From a virus, in the IMG/VR virus record IMGVR_UViG_3300009165_000017, positions 1 through 32,509 of that record: a stretch of 32,509 bases of DNA; one strand, given 5' to 3'. The position numbers and the translations under genes were made by a program. Shown one piece after another: positions 31,801 to 32,509 of this stretch. Within the stretch, counting starts at the first letter, position 1. Each line of letters opens with the position of its first letter. The notes beneath the pieces are model-generated. The model was not told the origin of the DNA. It ran no database searches and worked only from the letters and a program-made list of their open reading frames with translations.

Positions 31801-32346
31801 CTATGAATCGGCACCTGGATCAGTGCCGGTATCTGCTGTAATATCAATAGCTTGCGGAGTATCGCCCTGTAATTGGCGCAACTCTGCATCGGTAGGCTTA
31901 CGACCGTGTAGCACGATGTACCGCATCTCAATGTCTGAGACCCCGATATTGATCTGCGTTGTGGGTCTGCGCTCTGATTGCTGGTCTTGGTCCGGATACG
32001 CACCTATGAGCCTTGCTGCCATATCAGCGCCTCGTAGCCTTATTCCATGCGCTTGCGCGGAGATGATTGACTCATCGCATCTCATTGCATCATCAATTAC
32101 AGTGGTGATTTTTTCTTCGATTGGCTTGGATTTGGAAAGTAGGGCAAGAATCGCTGCCTGAATATTCGGTTTGGTCAAGTTTTCTGATGCCATTTGCCTT
32201 GCAGTGGCTAAATTCTGTTCACTTTGCCCTAAATCGTAGGCTTCTAGGGCTGCTTTGAATCCATTTCGCCCGTTTTTTAGGTACTCAGTGGTAAATTTGG
32301 CCTGTTTTGCGGTAAGTGGCCGGAGAGACTTGTTATCGCTTGCCAT
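31801..32346 (-). CDS. terS: Terminase small subunit
   Basis: About 181 residues from the ATG at 32346; a TTG at 32382, right after tandem stop codons, would add 12. Neither has a convincing ribosome site. It recognises the genome end or pac sequence and feeds DNA to the large subunit. The N-terminal LTAKQAKFTTEYLKNGRNGFKAALEAYDLGQSEQNLATARQMASENLTKPNIQAAI (about residues 9-64) is the classic small-terminase helix-turn-helix and oligomerisation region. The C terminus is Thr/Asp-rich (ITADTGTDPGADS), a usual large-subunit contact. It is separated from terL by three genes and a promoter, rather than being adjacent. Confidence 0.85.
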   Translation of the reverse strand: MASDNKSLRPLTAKQAKFTTEYLKNGRNGFKAALEAYDLGQSEQNLATARQMASENLTKPNIQAAILALLSKSKPIEEKITTVIDDAMRCDESIISAQAHGIRLRGADMAARLIGAYPDQDQQSERRPTTQINIGVSDIEMRYIVLHGRKPTDAELRQLQGDTPQAIDITADTGTDPGADS

Positions 32347-32509
32347 ACGGACATGATAAGGCAGGTTGGAGCTGGATTGCAAGCGGAATTATTAATTACC
32401 TGGGATAATGAGCCTAGCTCTGCGCTCAAGCTCATCGGAGATATGGGCAAGAATATAAAGACTACGGACATATTTCCGGATGGAAGATAGATATTGAGTA
32501 GGGATATCA

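Noticed and set aside
31695-32003. 102-codon minus-strand frame inside terS and beyond
   Set aside because: Out-of-frame shadow of the small terminase with a product unlike any structured protein; no ribosome site.
32353-32490. Plus-strand 45-codon frame beside the terS start
   Set aside because: The product looks fairly protein-like, but it is the only candidate on that strand, has no ribosome site and would leave six bases between divergent starts.

Overview
The window is the packaging, virion and lysis module of a tailed double-stranded DNA bacteriophage. Every gene I can support lies on the minus strand, so the module is transcribed from right (about 32.4 kb) to left (about 0.1 kb). Genes are packed with ATGA or TAATG stop/start overlaps and gaps of a few bases. 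I see no tail sheath, tail tube or tape-measure gene. Instead there is a large portal, two neck-adaptor-like proteins, a nozzle-like protein, a spike, a fibre and two or three ejection-type internal proteins. That set points to a short-tailed, podovirus-type virion (inference). A GH24 lysozyme, a two-segment holin candidate, an anchored coiled-coil protein and several Sec-type signal peptides suggest a bacterial, probably Gram-negative, host. The host genus cannot be read from the sequence.

Layout in transcription order. (1) Packaging, 32.35-25.4 kb: small terminase; a 360-base non-coding stretch with palindromes and a good sigma70-type promoter; an HNH endonuclease; an unknown 123-aa protein; a 53-aa zinc-ribbon protein; the large terminase, split in frame by a 363-residue LAGLIDADG intein inserted directly behind the third nuclease motif; and the portal. 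(2) Head, 25.4-20.7 kb: a small unknown protein, a probable scaffold, two small CxxC proteins, a probable decoration protein, the major capsid protein and a beta-helix protein, closed by a strong hairpin terminator. (3) Accessory virion or surface block, 20.7-14.05 kb: a 46-aa basic protein, an unknown charged protein, a LamG-like lectin-fold protein, three consecutive proteins with N-terminal signal peptides, and a Cys/His-rich small protein. (4) Neck and tail, 14.06-6.5 kb: two adaptor-like proteins, the tail spike, a free-standing copy of the spike's N-terminal domain, a tail fibre, a truncated copy of the nozzle protein's N terminus, and the nozzle-like protein. (5) Ejection proteins, 6.5-1.9 kb. 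(6) Lysis, 1.9-0.1 kb: two small membrane coiled-coil proteins, endolysin, holin candidate, a small amphipathic protein and an exported fibronectin-III protein, followed by an 11-bp-arm inverted repeat.

Four observations stand out. The terminase intein sits on the nuclease active site. Virion-like proteins carry export signals. Two independent partial duplications have copied only the N-terminal domain of a tail protein beside its full-length parent. The first kilobase behind the main promoter has an extreme strand bias. Three genes shorter than 60 codons (holin 715-894, basic protein 20537-20677, zinc-ribbon protein 30300-30461) are easily missed by length cut-offs. No tRNA, rRNA, CRISPR array, integrase or replication gene was recognised.
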